Source of the DNA: Gemmatimonadota bacterium
Lineage (GTDB): Bacteria; Gemmatimonadota; Gemmatimonadetes; Palauibacterales; KS3-K002
Length of the DNA stretch: 64,000 nucleotides
Direction of reading: 5' to 3'
Assembly: GCA_020344015.1 (NCBI GenBank)
Contig: CP070812.1
Span: 3,456,840-3,520,839 of the forward strand
Positions within the stretch are counted from its first letter, which is position 1, and every line of letters starts with the position of its first letter. A program made the position numbers and the translations under genes. A model generated the notes under the pieces. It saw only the letters and a list, made by a program, of their open reading frames with translations, made no database searches and was not told the origin of the DNA. Positions 8,944 through 17,307 of the stretch are shown piece after piece.

Positions 8944-9387
8944 ATGACGCATTTAGAATCGATAAGGCCTCCCAAGGGGGTCAAGCGAACATCGAAACGC
9001 CGCGGTCGTGGTATCGGCTCGGGCGTCGGCAAAACCGCCGGACGCGGCCACAAGGGGCACAAGTCACGCTCCGGTGGCCGGACGAAGCCGTGGTTCGAGG
9101 GCGGTCAAATGGCCCTGCAGCGCAGGCTTCCCAAGCGGGGCTTCCGACCCTACAGGCGCGTCGAGTACCAGATCGTCAACGTCGGGCACCTCGAGCGTGT
9201 CCAGGGAGACGAGGCCGTGCCCGAGACGATGAAGGCCGCTGGGTTGATCAGGTCGCTGCGGCGCCCCGTCAAGGTGCTCGGTTACGGCGAGATCGGCCGG
9301 GCGATCAAAGTGACCGCTAACGCGTTCAGCGCGTCCGCTCGCGAGAAGATCGAGAAGTCCGGCGGAGAAGTTAACGAGGCTAAGTAA
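8944..9387 (+). CDS. rplO: 50S ribosomal protein L15
   Basis: 147 aa. The Gly/Arg/Lys-rich N-terminus (KRRGRGIGSGVGKTAGRGHK, then GHKSRSGG) and GGQMALQRRLPKRGF are the L15 signature. L15 is a late-assembly 50S protein. The stop shares one base with the secY start (TAATG), the usual L15-SecY coupling. Confidence 0.97.
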   Translation: MTHLESIRPPKGVKRTSKRRGRGIGSGVGKTAGRGHKGHKSRSGGRTKPWFEGGQMALQRRLPKRGFRPYRRVEYQIVNVGHLERVQGDEAVPETMKAAGLIRSLRRPVKVLGYGEIGRAIKVTANAFSASAREKIEKSGGEVNEAK

Positions 9388-10712
9388 TGGCTAACCCCGT
9401 CCAGAATCTCCTCCGCGCCCCGGAACTCAAGCAGAAGATACTCTTCACCTTGCTCTGCCTGGCCATCTATCGCCTCGGCGCCCACATAACCGTGCCCGGC
9501 GTGGACGTCATCGCGCTCAGGGATCTGGCCAGCCAGCTGCAGGGAACGCTCTTCGGGCTCTACGACATGTTCGTCGGCGGAGGCCTCCAGCGCGCCACGA
9601 TCTTCGCGCTGGGAATCATGCCCTACATCTCCGCCAGCATCATGTTCCAGCTCCTCGCCGCGGTCTTCCCGACCATCGAGAAGCTGCAGAAGGAGGGTGA
9701 GGAAGGCCGCAAGAAGCTGAATCAGTGGACGCGCTACACTACCGTCCTGCTCTGCTTGCTGCAGGGCTACGCCTACGCGATCTTCCTCGAGAGCCAGCCC
9801 GGCGCCCAGAGCCCCATCGTCCCCGCACCCGGCTTGATGTTCCGCTTCACCACCGTGCTGACGCTCGTCGCGGGCGGCGTCTTCATCATGTGGCTGGGCG
9901 AGCAGATCACCGAGCGCGGCATCGGCAACGGTATGTCGCTGCTGATCTTCTTCGGGATCGTCGAGGGCTTCCCGAACGCCGTAGCGCGAACGTTCGAGGC
10001 GCTCTCCGTCGGTACGATCAGCGCCTTCAAGCTGGCGGCCCTGCTGGCAGTGATGATCGGGGTAATCGCCGGGACGGTCGCCGTCACGATGGCAGCGCGG
10101 AAGATCCCCGTTCAGATACCCAAGAAGGTGGTGGGGCGCGGACGCATCCGCGAGGGCCAGAAGTCGTTCATACCCCTGCGCATCAACTCGGCCGGCGTGA
10201 TGCCGATCATCTTTGCCCAGTCGATCATAGTCGTCCCCGGCACGGTCGCGTCTTTCTCGAACGTGCCGCTTATGGCCGCGATATCGGAACTGTTTCAGCC
10301 GGGCAATACGCTTTACTACATCACTTACTCGCTGTTAATCGTCTTCTTCACTTACTTCTACACCGCGATCATCTTCAACCCGGTCGACCTTGCGGAGAAC
10401 CTCAACAAGCAGGGCGCTTTCATACCGGGTGTGAAGCCGGGAGGGAGAACGGCGGAGTACATCGACTATGTGCTCTCCCGTATAACTCTGCCGGGGTCTC
10501 TGTTCCTGGCGGCAATCGCGCTGGTACCGTTCCTGATCTTCGCCTGGTTTGACATACAGCTCTTCTTCTTCGGCGGCACAGCGCTGCTGATCGTCGTCGG
10601 TGTGGCGCTCGATACGGTTCAGCAGATGCAGCAGCACCTGCTGTTGCGCCACTACGAGGGCTTCATGAAGAAAGGCCGTGTGAAGTATCGAGGTCGGCAG
10701 AGGTATATGTGA
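9387..10712 (+). CDS. secY: Protein translocase subunit SecY
   Basis: 441 aa inner-membrane protein with ten predicted hydrophobic segments; it forms the SecYEG channel used by SecA and by the ribosome. Seen: the N-terminal APELKQKILFTL, periplasmic plug-region GLYDMFVGGG, ALGIMPYISASIMFQLL, the cytosolic loop KKVVGRGRIREGQ, and the C-terminal RHYEGFMKKGRVKYRGR. Its partner secA lies at 29,663 in the same window. Confidence 0.98.
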   Translation: MANPVQNLLRAPELKQKILFTLLCLAIYRLGAHITVPGVDVIALRDLASQLQGTLFGLYDMFVGGGLQRATIFALGIMPYISASIMFQLLAAVFPTIEKLQKEGEEGRKKLNQWTRYTTVLLCLLQGYAYAIFLESQPGAQSPIVPAPGLMFRFTTVLTLVAGGVFIMWLGEQITERGIGNGMSLLIFFGIVEGFPNAVARTFEALSVGTISAFKLAALLAVMIGVIAGTVAVTMAARKIPVQIPKKVVGRGRIREGQKSFIPLRINSAGVMPIIFAQSIIVVPGTVASFSNVPLMAAISELFQPGNTLYYITYSLLIVFFTYFYTAIIFNPVDLAENLNKQGAFIPGVKPGGRTAEYIDYVLSRITLPGSLFLAAIALVPFLIFAWFDIQLFFFGGTALLIVVGVALDTVQQMQQHLLLRHYEGFMKKGRVKYRGRQRYM

Positions 10713-10749
10713 CTATCGATGAGCCGGCGGAAACGACGAGCGGCATGAG

Positions 10750-11397
10750 ATGAACTTGGTACTCTTGGGCCCTCCGGGCTCTGGCAAGGGGACGCAGGGC
10801 GAGCGTTTGGCCGCCCAGAGCGGGGTGCCGAAGTTCGCCACGGGCGACATACTACGCGACGCGGTGCGCCGCGGTACACCGCTGGGCAACGACGCCAAGC
10901 GCTACATGGATGCCGGCGAGCTCGTGCCCGACGAGGTCGTGCTGGGACTGGTGCGTGAAGCATTGGCCACCCCGGAAGCAGCCGCCGGATTCATCCTCGA
11001 CGGCTTCCCGCGCACGGTCGCTCAGGCGGAGGGACTCCAGGCGCTGCTCGAAGAGCGAGACACGAAACTCGACGCCGTCGTCTACTTCGACGTGCCGGAG
11101 GAGGAGTTGATTCGTCGTTTGGCCGGTCGTCGCAGTTGCCCGAGCTGCGGCGCCGTCTTCAACGTCCACTCGGATCCGCCTGCTGTCGCCGGGACCTGCG
11201 ACAGCTGCGGAAGCGAGCTGGAGACGCGCGAGGACGATCGAGAGGAAACCGTACGGGTCCGCCTACGTGTGTACCAAGAGCACACCGAGCCGCTATTGCG
11301 ATGGTACGGAGAGGACTCCGTTTTGCGTGAGGTGGCTGCGGTCGGGTCGGTGGAAGAGGTGTACGGGAAGCTGCTCGCAGTGGTGGACGGTTCGTGA
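10750..11397 (+). CDS. adk: Adenylate kinase, zinc-lid type
   Basis: 215 aa, ATP + AMP = 2 ADP. Walker A GPPGSGKGT at residues 7-15, the AMP-binding DGFPRT motif, and a long LID that carries CPSC (C130/C133) and CDSC (C150/C153), so the lid probably binds zinc. It follows secY as in many spc operons, and overlaps map by 4 bases (GTGA). Confidence 0.97.
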   Translation: MNLVLLGPPGSGKGTQGERLAAQSGVPKFATGDILRDAVRRGTPLGNDAKRYMDAGELVPDEVVLGLVREALATPEAAAGFILDGFPRTVAQAEGLQALLEERDTKLDAVVYFDVPEEELIRRLAGRRSCPSCGAVFNVHSDPPAVAGTCDSCGSELETREDDREETVRVRLRVYQEHTEPLLRWYGEDSVLREVAAVGSVEEVYGKLLAVVDGS

Positions 11398-12161
11398 TCA
11401 CTCTCAAGACCGACGAGGAGATAGAGGTCATCGCGCGCGCCTGCGAGATTGTTGCCGATGTGCTTGACCAGATGGCCGACTTAGCCCGGCCGGGTGTTAC
11501 AACGGCCGAGCTAGATAGCTGGGCGGAGGAGCGGATCCACAGCTACGAGGGAGCGTCTCCGGCGTTCAAGGGTCTCTACGGGTTCCCGGCAACGCTCTGC
11601 ACCAGCATCAATCAGGAAGTCGTCCACGGGATCCCGTCGCCGACGCGTGTGCTGCAGCAGGGCGATATCGTGAGTATCGACGTGGGCGTTTGTTATGATG
11701 GGTACTTCGGCGATGGCGCGCTGACGGTGTCGGTCGGCGACGTCAGCGACGACGTCCGCCAGCTGCTCGAAGTCACGCAGCGTGCCTTGAAGCGCGGCGT
11801 CGAGGCCGCACGGCCCGGGTCGCGAATTGGAGACATTAGCTCCTCCATAGAGAGAGTCGGTCGCGAAGCTGGCTACGGTGTGCCGCGGGAGCTGACTGGC
11901 CACGGGATCGGCAGCCGGCCCCACGAGGATCCTCAAGTGCCCAACTACGGGCGATCCGGTGAGGGCCTGCGGCTGCAGCCGGGACTCGTCCTCGCGATCG
12001 AACCGATGTTCAATATCGGCGGCCGTGAGATTCGTACTCTGGCCGACGAGTGGACCGTAGTTACTGCGGACGGCACGGTGTCGGCACACTTCGAGCACAC
12101 GGTCGCCGTAACGATGGACGGGCCACGCGTCCTGACCGTGGTTCCCTCGAAGGCGGGCTGA
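11394..12161 (+). CDS. map: Type I methionine aminopeptidase
   Basis: 255 aa from GTG 11394. It removes N-terminal Met from new proteins. Pita-bread fold with the metal ligands in order: D in SIDVGVCYDGYFGD (two Asp), His in LTGHGIG, Glu in AIEPMF and Glu in FEHTVAV. The VVHGIPS segment supplies the conserved histidine. Location between adk and infA is standard. Confidence 0.97.
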   Translation: MITLKTDEEIEVIARACEIVADVLDQMADLARPGVTTAELDSWAEERIHSYEGASPAFKGLYGFPATLCTSINQEVVHGIPSPTRVLQQGDIVSIDVGVCYDGYFGDGALTVSVGDVSDDVRQLLEVTQRALKRGVEAARPGSRIGDISSSIERVGREAGYGVPRELTGHGIGSRPHEDPQVPNYGRSGEGLRLQPGLVLAIEPMFNIGGREIRTLADEWTVVTADGTVSAHFEHTVAVTMDGPRVLTVVPSKAG

Positions 12162-12176
12162 GGAAAGGCGCGGCAG

Positions 12177-12395
12177 GTGGCCAAGGAAGATTCGATCCAG
12201 ATGACCGGCACGGTGGTCGAAGCGCTGCCCAACGCGATGTTCCGCGTTGAGCTGGAGAACGGTCACGAGATCACGGCCCATATTTCGGGAAAGATCAGGA
12301 TGCACTACATCCGCATCCTGCCGGGTGACAAGGTGCAGGTAGAATTGTCGCCCTACGATCTGACGCGAGGCCGGATCACGTACCGCTACAAGTGA
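12177..12395 (+). CDS. infA: Translation initiation factor IF-1
   Basis: 72 aa from GTG 12177, S1-type OB fold. It reads [20 protein letters not shown], then [18 protein letters not shown] and the C-terminal [11 protein letters not shown], which is IF-1. IF-1 occupies the 30S A site during initiation. The GGCAG just upstream is only a modest SD. Confidence 0.97.
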   Translation: MAKEDSIQMTGTVVEALPNAMFRVELENGHEITAHISGKIRMHYIRILPGDKVQVELSPYDLTRGRITYRYK

Positions 12396-12462
12396 AAAAC
12401 GCATGTGTCGTCGGGGCACTCGGGGACGATTCAGCACGCCGACATTGATCTTCGGGCCGGGG

Positions 12463-12487
12463 AGGATATCTTCCTGGGTTGCCCCAG
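12463..12487 (+). promoter_or_regulatory. Leader region between infA and rpmJ with two competing hairpins
   Basis: The 114-base infA-rpmJ gap holds two small overlapping stems: AGGA/TCCT (12463-12466 with 12472-12475) and CTGGG/CCCAG (12474-12478 with 12483-12487). They share bases 12474-12475, so only one can form at a time. The gap precedes the S13-S11-S4-alpha operon, which other bacteria control through an S4-bound leader. A similar role here is only a guess. Confidence 0.3.
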
Positions 12488-12509
12488 AACAGAGGAACAG
12501 GGTGCGGCA

Positions 12510-12626
12510 GTGAAGGTAAGATCTAGCGTTAAGCGGATTTGCGAGCATTGCCAGATCATTCGGCGGCGTGGTGTCGTTCGGGTGATCTGCAAGCGCAACC
12601 CCAAGCACAAGCAGCGGCAGGGGTAG
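12510..12626 (+). CDS. rpmJ: 50S ribosomal protein L36
   Basis: 38 aa from GTG 12510. [20 protein letters not shown] is the canonical start; zinc ligands C11, C14, C27 and H33 are all present, so this is the zinc-binding form. A longer open frame from 12405 runs through the leader and is not coding. It precedes rpsM by six bases. Confidence 0.95.
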   Translation: MKVRSSVKRICEHCQIIRRRGVVRVICKRNPKHKQRQG

Positions 12627-12632
12627 GGAAAG

Positions 12633-13013
12633 ATGGTACGAATAGCAGGCGTTGACTTGCCGAACAACAAACGTGTCGAGGTGGCGCTGACCTATATCCA
12701 TGGGATCGGGGCCACGAGCTCGAGGCGAATCCTCGCCGATACGGGCGTAAGCCCGGACCTACGGATGCACGAGCTTTCGGACGAGGACCTGAATAAGGTG
12801 CGGCGTGCGATCGAGAGCGATTACAAGGTCGAGGGCGCTCTTCGCACGGAAGTCTCGATGAACATCAAGCGTCTGATGGATATCGGGAGCTACCGAGGGG
12901 TTCGGCATCGTAAAGGGCTGCCGGTACGGGGGCAGCGCACGCACACGAACGCGCGGACGCGGAAAGGCCCGCGTCGCACGGTGGCGGGCAAGAAGAAGGC
13001 GCCGCGCAAGTAA
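12633..13013 (+). CDS. rpsM: 30S ribosomal protein S13
   Basis: 126 aa, start [32 protein letters not shown] helix-two-turn-helix, and the C-terminal [10 protein letters not shown]-like stretch ([20 protein letters not shown]). S13 bridges to the 50S subunit and contacts P-site tRNA. First gene of the alpha block after rpmJ. Confidence 0.97.
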   Translation: MVRIAGVDLPNNKRVEVALTYIHGIGATSSRRILADTGVSPDLRMHELSDEDLNKVRRAIESDYKVEGALRTEVSMNIKRLMDIGSYRGVRHRKGLPVRGQRTHTNARTRKGPRRTVAGKKKAPRK

Positions 13014-13062
13014 CGTTAGCGCAGGCGCGACGAGCGGGAACCAGATCGAATAAGGGGACCAG

Positions 13063-13455
13063 ATGCCTCCAAAGAAGCGGGCGGCGGGGCCAAAGAAGAA
13101 GAAGGAAGTTGGAGTAGAGGGGATCGTCTATATAAAGGCGACCTTTAACAACACGATCGTCACGATCACCGATATGCAAGGGAACACGGTGGTCTGGGGA
13201 ACCCCCGGCAAGTCGGGATTCAAGGGCTCGAAGAAGTCCACCCCGTTTGCCGCGACTGTAGCGGCGGAGCACGCAGCGCGCGAGGCGCTCGGCCTGGGCA
13301 TGAAGCGCGTGCACGTTCGAGTCCAGGGGCCCGGCTCGGGCCGCGAGTCGGCGATTCAGGCTCTGCAGGCGTCGGGCCTGCAAATCCGCTCCATTAGGGA
13401 TGTTACGCCGATTCCCCACAACGGCTGCCGGCCGCCCAAGAAGCGGCGCGTCTAG
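13063..13455 (+). CDS. rpsK: 30S ribosomal protein S11
   Basis: 130 aa. [32 protein letters not shown], and the C-terminal [18 protein letters not shown] are the S11 signature. S11 forms the platform near the mRNA exit. It sits between S13 and S4 as usual. Confidence 0.98.
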   Translation: MPPKKRAAGPKKKKEVGVEGIVYIKATFNNTIVTITDMQGNTVVWGTPGKSGFKGSKKSTPFAATVAAEHAAREALGLGMKRVHVRVQGPGSGRESAIQALQASGLQIRSIRDVTPIPHNGCRPPKKRRV

Positions 13456-13495
13456 GCCGTTCATCGTGCAAACAGAGGGCAGGCGACAGAGGTAA

Positions 13496-14131
13496 ATGGC
13501 AAGACATACAGGATCGGTTTGCAGGCTCTGCCGACGTGAGGGGCAGAAGCTCTTCTTGAAGGGCAAGAGGTGCAACACGGAGAAATGCGCGGTAGAGCGG
13601 CGCGCCTATCCGCCGGGCCAGCACGGGCTGGCGCGTGCCAGGCGCCGCCGCCAGTCGGACTATGCGGTTCAGCTGCGTGAGAAACAGAAGGTCCGTCGAA
13701 TCTACGGCCTTCAGGAGGCGCAGTTCCACAATCTCTTCAAGCGGGCGGCACAGGCGCAGGGGATAACGGGCGACAACCTGATCATCGCGCTCGAGACGCG
13801 GCTCGACAATGTCGTTTATCGGCTCGGTTTTGCGCCTTCGCGCAAAGCGGCCCGACAACTCGTGCGACATCGCCACATCCTGGTGGACGGCAAGACCGTG
13901 ACGATCCCGAGTTACGAGGTGAAGCCGGGGCACGAGATTTCGGTCAAGCCGGCCAGTCGCGAGATGCCGGTGGTCATGGAGGCGGCAGACATGCGGGGCG
14001 GCGATGGGCTGCTTAGCTGGCTTTCCGCCGACCACAAGAAGCTGAGCGGCCGGATGTTGGAAACGCCGACGCGCGCCGACATTCCGCTCGCAGTTCAGGA
14101 GCAATTGGTAGTCGAGCTGTACTCGAAATAG
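13496..14131 (+). CDS. rpsD: 30S ribosomal protein S4, zinc form
   Basis: 211 aa. S4 starts 30S assembly and has an S4 RNA-binding domain (about residues 95-160, with RLDNVVYRLGFAPSRKAARQ). The N-terminal knuckle keeps four cysteines, C9, C12, C26 and C31, so it is the zinc-binding type. In E. coli S4 represses its own operon; whether that holds here is not visible. Confidence 0.97.
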   Translation: MARHTGSVCRLCRREGQKLFLKGKRCNTEKCAVERRAYPPGQHGLARARRRRQSDYAVQLREKQKVRRIYGLQEAQFHNLFKRAAQAQGITGDNLIIALETRLDNVVYRLGFAPSRKAARQLVRHRHILVDGKTVTIPSYEVKPGHEISVKPASREMPVVMEAADMRGGDGLLSWLSADHKKLSGRMLETPTRADIPLAVQEQLVVELYSK

Positions 14132-14169
14132 TCGGAGCGAGGGTTCCTGCCGCTGCGGCGGTGGGTGCT

Positions 14170-14187
14170 GCGGCCGCTCGCGGCCGC
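14170..14187 (+). promoter_or_regulatory. Twin GCGGCCGC hairpin in the rpoA leader
   Basis: Two copies of the 8-base palindrome GCGGCCGC (14170-14177 and 14180-14187) are separated by TC and can pair with each other. The structure ends five bases before the rpoA SD (CAGGGAGG). It could slow or gate rpoA translation, or cause a transcript pause. No function is proven. Confidence 0.35.
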
Positions 14188-14208
14188 GATCACAGGGAGG
14201 CCGTCACA

Positions 14209-15252
14209 GTGTTGATAGACCTACGCGGTTGGGTTCTACCCGAACGGGTCGAGGTGACCGAAACGTCCGACGATGGACGGCGAGCGGATTTCGTGGTTCA
14301 GCCGCTCGAGCGTGGCTACGGGCAGACGCTCGGCAATGCGACGCGGCGGATCATGCTCTCCTCTTTGCCTGGTTGGGCCATCTGGGCGTTCCGGGCCAGT
14401 GGAGTCGTACATGAGCATCAGACGATCGCCGGCGTCGTTGAGGATGTGCACGAGATCATCCAACGCTTTAAGGGCCTGGTATTCCGCGTCGTCGGTGGCG
14501 AAGACGAAGCGAAGCTGGAATTGGTCGTTCGGGAGCCGGGCGTAATCACGGCACGGCATATAACCCCGAACCCGAAAGTCGACATCATCAACCGCGACCA
14601 CATACTGTTCACGCTTCAGGAGGAATTACCGGAAGAGCGGCCGCTGCGCATGGAGCTGTGGATCAACCACGGGCGCGGCTTTGTGCTCGCCGATCAGCAC
14701 CAGCGAGGTAAGGATGACCCCGTCGATCTCATCCTGATCGATTCGATCTACAGCCCGGTGCTGAGGGCGAACTTCAACGTCGACGAGACGCGTGTCGGCC
14801 AACGGACCGACTTCGACCGGCTGACGCTGACGGTCGAGACGAACGGCTCGATGCGGCCCGAGGAGGCCGTCGCCTACGCAGCGGAGCTGATGACCAAGCA
14901 CCTGGAATACCTGCGTCGCTTCGCAGCGGGTAACGGAGAGACCGCGATGCCGGAGGTCCAGTTAGTCCCGCTAAGCGACAAGACCAGGGATCTGGTTAAC
15001 CGGCCGCTCGAGGAGTTTGATATCTCGGTGCGCTCGCGTCATACGCTTGAGAAGGGGAACATCCGGACGCTGGGTGACATCGCGCGACGAACCGAAGACG
15101 AGATCCTCCAAATAGAGAACTTCGGCCGCAAGTCGCTTCAGGAGGTTGAAGACCTGCTGCGCACGAACGGCCTTCACTTCGGCATGCAATTCCAGGAAGG
15201 CGATGACGGCGAGCTCTATGTTGTGAGCGAGGCAGTCGCCGAGAGCGAGTAA
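14209..15252 (+). CDS. rpoA: DNA-directed RNA polymerase subunit alpha
   Basis: 347 aa from GTG 14209, chosen because CAGGGAGG ends eight bases upstream; an in-frame GTG at 14161 precedes the hairpin and adds no family sequence. The N-terminal dimerisation domain has PLERGYGQTLGNATRRIMLSS (two blocks) and the linker leads to a C-terminal domain with RTLGDIARRTEDEILQIENFG, which contacts UP elements and activators. Confidence 0.97.
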   Translation: MLIDLRGWVLPERVEVTETSDDGRRADFVVQPLERGYGQTLGNATRRIMLSSLPGWAIWAFRASGVVHEHQTIAGVVEDVHEIIQRFKGLVFRVVGGEDEAKLELVVREPGVITARHITPNPKVDIINRDHILFTLQEELPEERPLRMELWINHGRGFVLADQHQRGKDDPVDLILIDSIYSPVLRANFNVDETRVGQRTDFDRLTLTVETNGSMRPEEAVAYAAELMTKHLEYLRRFAAGNGETAMPEVQLVPLSDKTRDLVNRPLEEFDISVRSRHTLEKGNIRTLGDIARRTEDEILQIENFGRKSLQEVEDLLRTNGLHFGMQFQEGDDGELYVVSEAVAESE

Positions 15253-15274
15253 TCTACGAATAGGAACTCGGGTT

Positions 15275-15628
15275 GTGAGGCACAGAAGGAAAGGGCGACA
15301 GCTTAGCCGGACGGCAAGCCACAAGAAGGCGATGCTGTCGAACATGGCGACGAGTCTGGTCCGCCACGAGCGCATTAAGACCACCACGGCCAAGGCGAAG
15401 GAATTACGCCCATTCGCCGAGCGTCTGATCACGCTGGCCCGACGTGGCGACTTGCACGCGCGCCGCCAGGCTGCGCGTGCGATACATGACAAAGAAGCTC
15501 TGCAGAAGCTGTTCGATACACTGGGCCCACGCTACGCGGAACGGAACGGCGGCTACTTGCGGATCCTGAAACTCGGTCGGCGCAAGGGCGATGGGTCTCA
15601 GGTCGCGCTCGTGCAGCTTGTCGAATAG
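15275..15628 (+). CDS. rplQ: 50S ribosomal protein L17
   Basis: 117 aa from GTG 15275. MRHRRKGRQLSRTASHKKAM, the LVRHERIKTTTAKAKELRPFAE helix (read in two parts) and the C-terminal GGYLRILKLGRRKGDGS identify L17, a tunnel-exit protein. Last core gene of the alpha operon. Confidence 0.97.
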   Translation: MRHRRKGRQLSRTASHKKAMLSNMATSLVRHERIKTTTAKAKELRPFAERLITLARRGDLHARRQAARAIHDKEALQKLFDTLGPRYAERNGGYLRILKLGRRKGDGSQVALVQLVE

Positions 15629-15655
15629 TGACACACAGCGTGTGAGGATAGTCAG

Positions 15656-16186
15656 ATGGCGATCGAGCTCGGGAAGTTGAAAACCGCGACTGGGCCGTGG
15701 TTGGCGGCGGCCATCATCGTAGTTGGCGGGTTCATGTATTGGCTGTATGCGTCGTCCCACAGGGTCGATACGGGTCTTGTCGTCGCCGACACCGTGATCG
15801 AGCTGCCGAGGGTCGCCGATACGGCGTTCGTAGCCAACCCTGAGCAATTCTCGGGCGAGCGAATCCTGCTGGCCCCAGTCACGGTCGCCGATACGCTGGG
15901 CGTTGCGACCCTGACGGTAGTCCTGCCCGATTTGGCGGGCTATCCGATGATTCTCGAGCGCTCGGTGATCGAATCAGAGATCACGGTAGCGCCTGGGGAC
16001 GCCCTAGCTGTCGCGGGTTCGGTGTACGCCTTGACCGACTCGCTGCTGGATGTCTACGTGCAGCGCGGTTTCTTCAGACCCGAGAGCCGTGCGAGCCTGG
16101 AGGGTTATACGACGTTCTTCCTGGTCGACTCGCTCGACCACTACGCGGAAGAGGATACAACGACGACCGCCGAGTCCGGCTCCTGA
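15656..16186 (+). CDS. Unknown single-TM protein with a possible OB-like domain
   Basis: 176 aa. One hydrophobic segment at about residues 13-30 is followed by a soluble part of about 140 residues, so an N-in anchored periplasmic protein is likely. The soluble part alternates short beta-like segments, including [30 protein letters not shown] and GYTTFFLVD, which resembles a small OB-type barrel, but no family was recognised. The C-terminus is acidic and Thr-rich. It lies 27 bases after rplQ and 43 bases before rpmB on the same strand, so it is probably cotranscribed with ribosomal genes. Confidence 0.75.
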   Translation: MAIELGKLKTATGPWLAAAIIVVGGFMYWLYASSHRVDTGLVVADTVIELPRVADTAFVANPEQFSGERILLAPVTVADTLGVATLTVVLPDLAGYPMILERSVIESEITVAPGDALAVAGSVYALTDSLLDVYVQRGFFRPESRASLEGYTTFFLVDSLDHYAEEDTTTTAESGS

Positions 16187-16229
16187 CCGGGCCGGTACAT
16201 CGGTTTTCAAGAAGTACGAGGAGAAGGTA

Positions 16230-16421
16230 ATGGCACGGGTCTGCTACTCGTGTGGGAAAATCCCTGCGGTGGGTAACAACGTCAGCCACGCGAACAACAG
16301 GACGCGGCGCCGCTGGTTGCCAAACCTGCAGCGTGTACGCGTGATCGAGGATGGGACGGTCAAGCGGGTTCGCGTGTGCAGCCGGTGCATCAAGGCCGGG
16401 AAGATCCAGAAAGCGCCGTAA
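16230..16421 (+). CDS. rpmB: 50S ribosomal protein L28, zinc form
   Basis: 63 aa from ATG 16230 with SD GAGGAGAAGG. Reads [20 protein letters not shown], followed by [14 protein letters not shown]. Two CxxC pairs, C5/C8 and C50/C53, make this the four-cysteine zinc form. An upstream in-frame extension overlaps the preceding gene and is not credible. Confidence 0.96.
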   Translation: MARVCYSCGKIPAVGNNVSHANNRTRRRWLPNLQRVRVIEDGTVKRVRVCSRCIKAGKIQKAP

Positions 16422-16474
16422 CGAGCGACTCCGAGGCGTCGCGGGCGGCTGCTACGCGTCTCCTCCAAACCGAA

Positions 16475-16514
16475 CGGCCGCTGCTGACCGTCGAATGGCG
16501 AGGTGCAGCGGCCG
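16475..16514. terminator. GC-rich hairpin between convergent genes, possible terminator
   Basis: CGGCCGCTGC at 16475-16484 can pair perfectly with GCAGCGGCCG at 16505-16514 (10-bp stem, 20-base loop). It lies between the + strand end of rpmB and the - strand end of the 16,631 gene, where a two-way terminator would be expected. No T-run follows on either strand, so it may need Rho or may not terminate at all. Confidence 0.4.
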
Positions 16515-16630
16515 CTGCTATGTCACAAGGCCCGGTTATGAGCGCCGATTCCCCTGTGCGCTAGGGTAGGCTTTAGCCGCCGGGCCCCTGGTCGGTGCCT
16601 TTACCGAGCGAGCGCGAGTTGCTAGCCAGG

Positions 16631-17032
16631 CTAGACGTCCACGTGTGTGATGTTGGTCCGCGTCTTTGCCGGTACGAAACCCGGGGGAGCCTCGAGCGGC
16701 AGTACCTGGAGGTTCGCGTAGACCTCCTCCTTGCCCATCTCCGTGTCGACCAGGTGGGCCGGGAATTCCTCCTCGAAAGAGAGCTCGACCTCCTCCTGTG
16801 AGGGGACGAAGTAGTGCCTGATGAACCGGGCGTCGGCCTCGCCGAAGCCGACGGAGTCCGGGATCTTGGACAACGGGTCGTCCTTCACCGGGTCCGCCTC
16901 CATGAACTCGATCTGGAACAGCCACTTGTGGTTCACCTCAGCGGACTCGAAGCGCAACTTCGTGTCCAGCTTGAAAACCACAAAGCCGCCCTTGATCTCG
17001 TGGTCGAGGTTTGCGGTTACAAAGCTAGCCAT
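16631..17032 (-). CDS. Unknown conserved-looking protein, only minus-strand gene
   Basis: 133 aa from the ATG at 17032-17030 (MASFVTANLDHEIKGG), with AGAAAGGAG upstream on the minus strand; a longer frame to 17,140 lacks an SD. No signal peptide or TM segment. It is acidic, with many short hydrophobic beta-like strands (GGFVVFKLDTKLRF, KWLFQIEFMEAD, RFIRHYFVPS) and a C-terminal TNITHVDV. A soluble beta-rich protein is likely; no family was recognised. Codon use matches its neighbours. Confidence 0.8.
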   Translation of the reverse strand: MASFVTANLDHEIKGGFVVFKLDTKLRFESAEVNHKWLFQIEFMEADPVKDDPLSKIPDSVGFGEADARFIRHYFVPSQEEVELSFEEEFPAHLVDTEMGKEEVYANLQVLPLEAPPGFVPAKTRTNITHVDV

Positions 17033-17112
17033 CGCGCAGTACTCCTTTCTCGCGTGTCGCGAGCACCAGTCTCCACCCGCAGCGCACAGTGAGGTTCGGT
17101 CTGAGAAGCGCA

Positions 17113-17141
17113 ATATGCGTCGGTTATCAAGGACCGGCAAC
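17113..17141 (-). promoter_or_regulatory. Sigma-70-like promoter for the minus-strand gene
   Basis: On the minus strand TTGCCG (17141-17136), a 17-base spacer and CATATT (17118-17113) give a fair -35/-10 pair, predicting a start near 17,106 and a leader of about 75 bases. A short CTCGCG/CGCGAG hairpin (17049-17063) lies just before the SD. Confidence 0.4.
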
Positions 17142-17255
17142 GTCGCCGGCGGTGCCGGCCGTGAGGCAGCTCGCCACCGCTCCTGCAGCCCGCCGGTCGC
17201 CGATTCAGCTAAGCGGCTATCTGCCCGTCAAGCCTGAGCTTGCGGCCCTCGTCGG

Positions 17256-17284
17256 TTGCTGTGCCATCCCGGCGGGCACATATT
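17256..17284 (+). promoter_or_regulatory. Sigma-70-like promoter for hemD-hemB
   Basis: TTGCTG (17256-17261), a 17-base spacer and CATATT (17279-17284) predict transcription starting near 17,291, just before the hemD ATG at 17,308. It faces away from the minus-strand promoter in the same 275-base gap. The rest of the gap shows no gene. Confidence 0.5.
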
Positions 17285-17307
17285 GAGCGCCGACGCGGGG
17301 GAGTGCA

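Noticed and set aside
16422-16630. Extra small gene between rpmB and the minus-strand gene
   Set aside because: Short frames exist on the plus strand but none has an SD or a family pattern; the region is dominated by GC hairpins.
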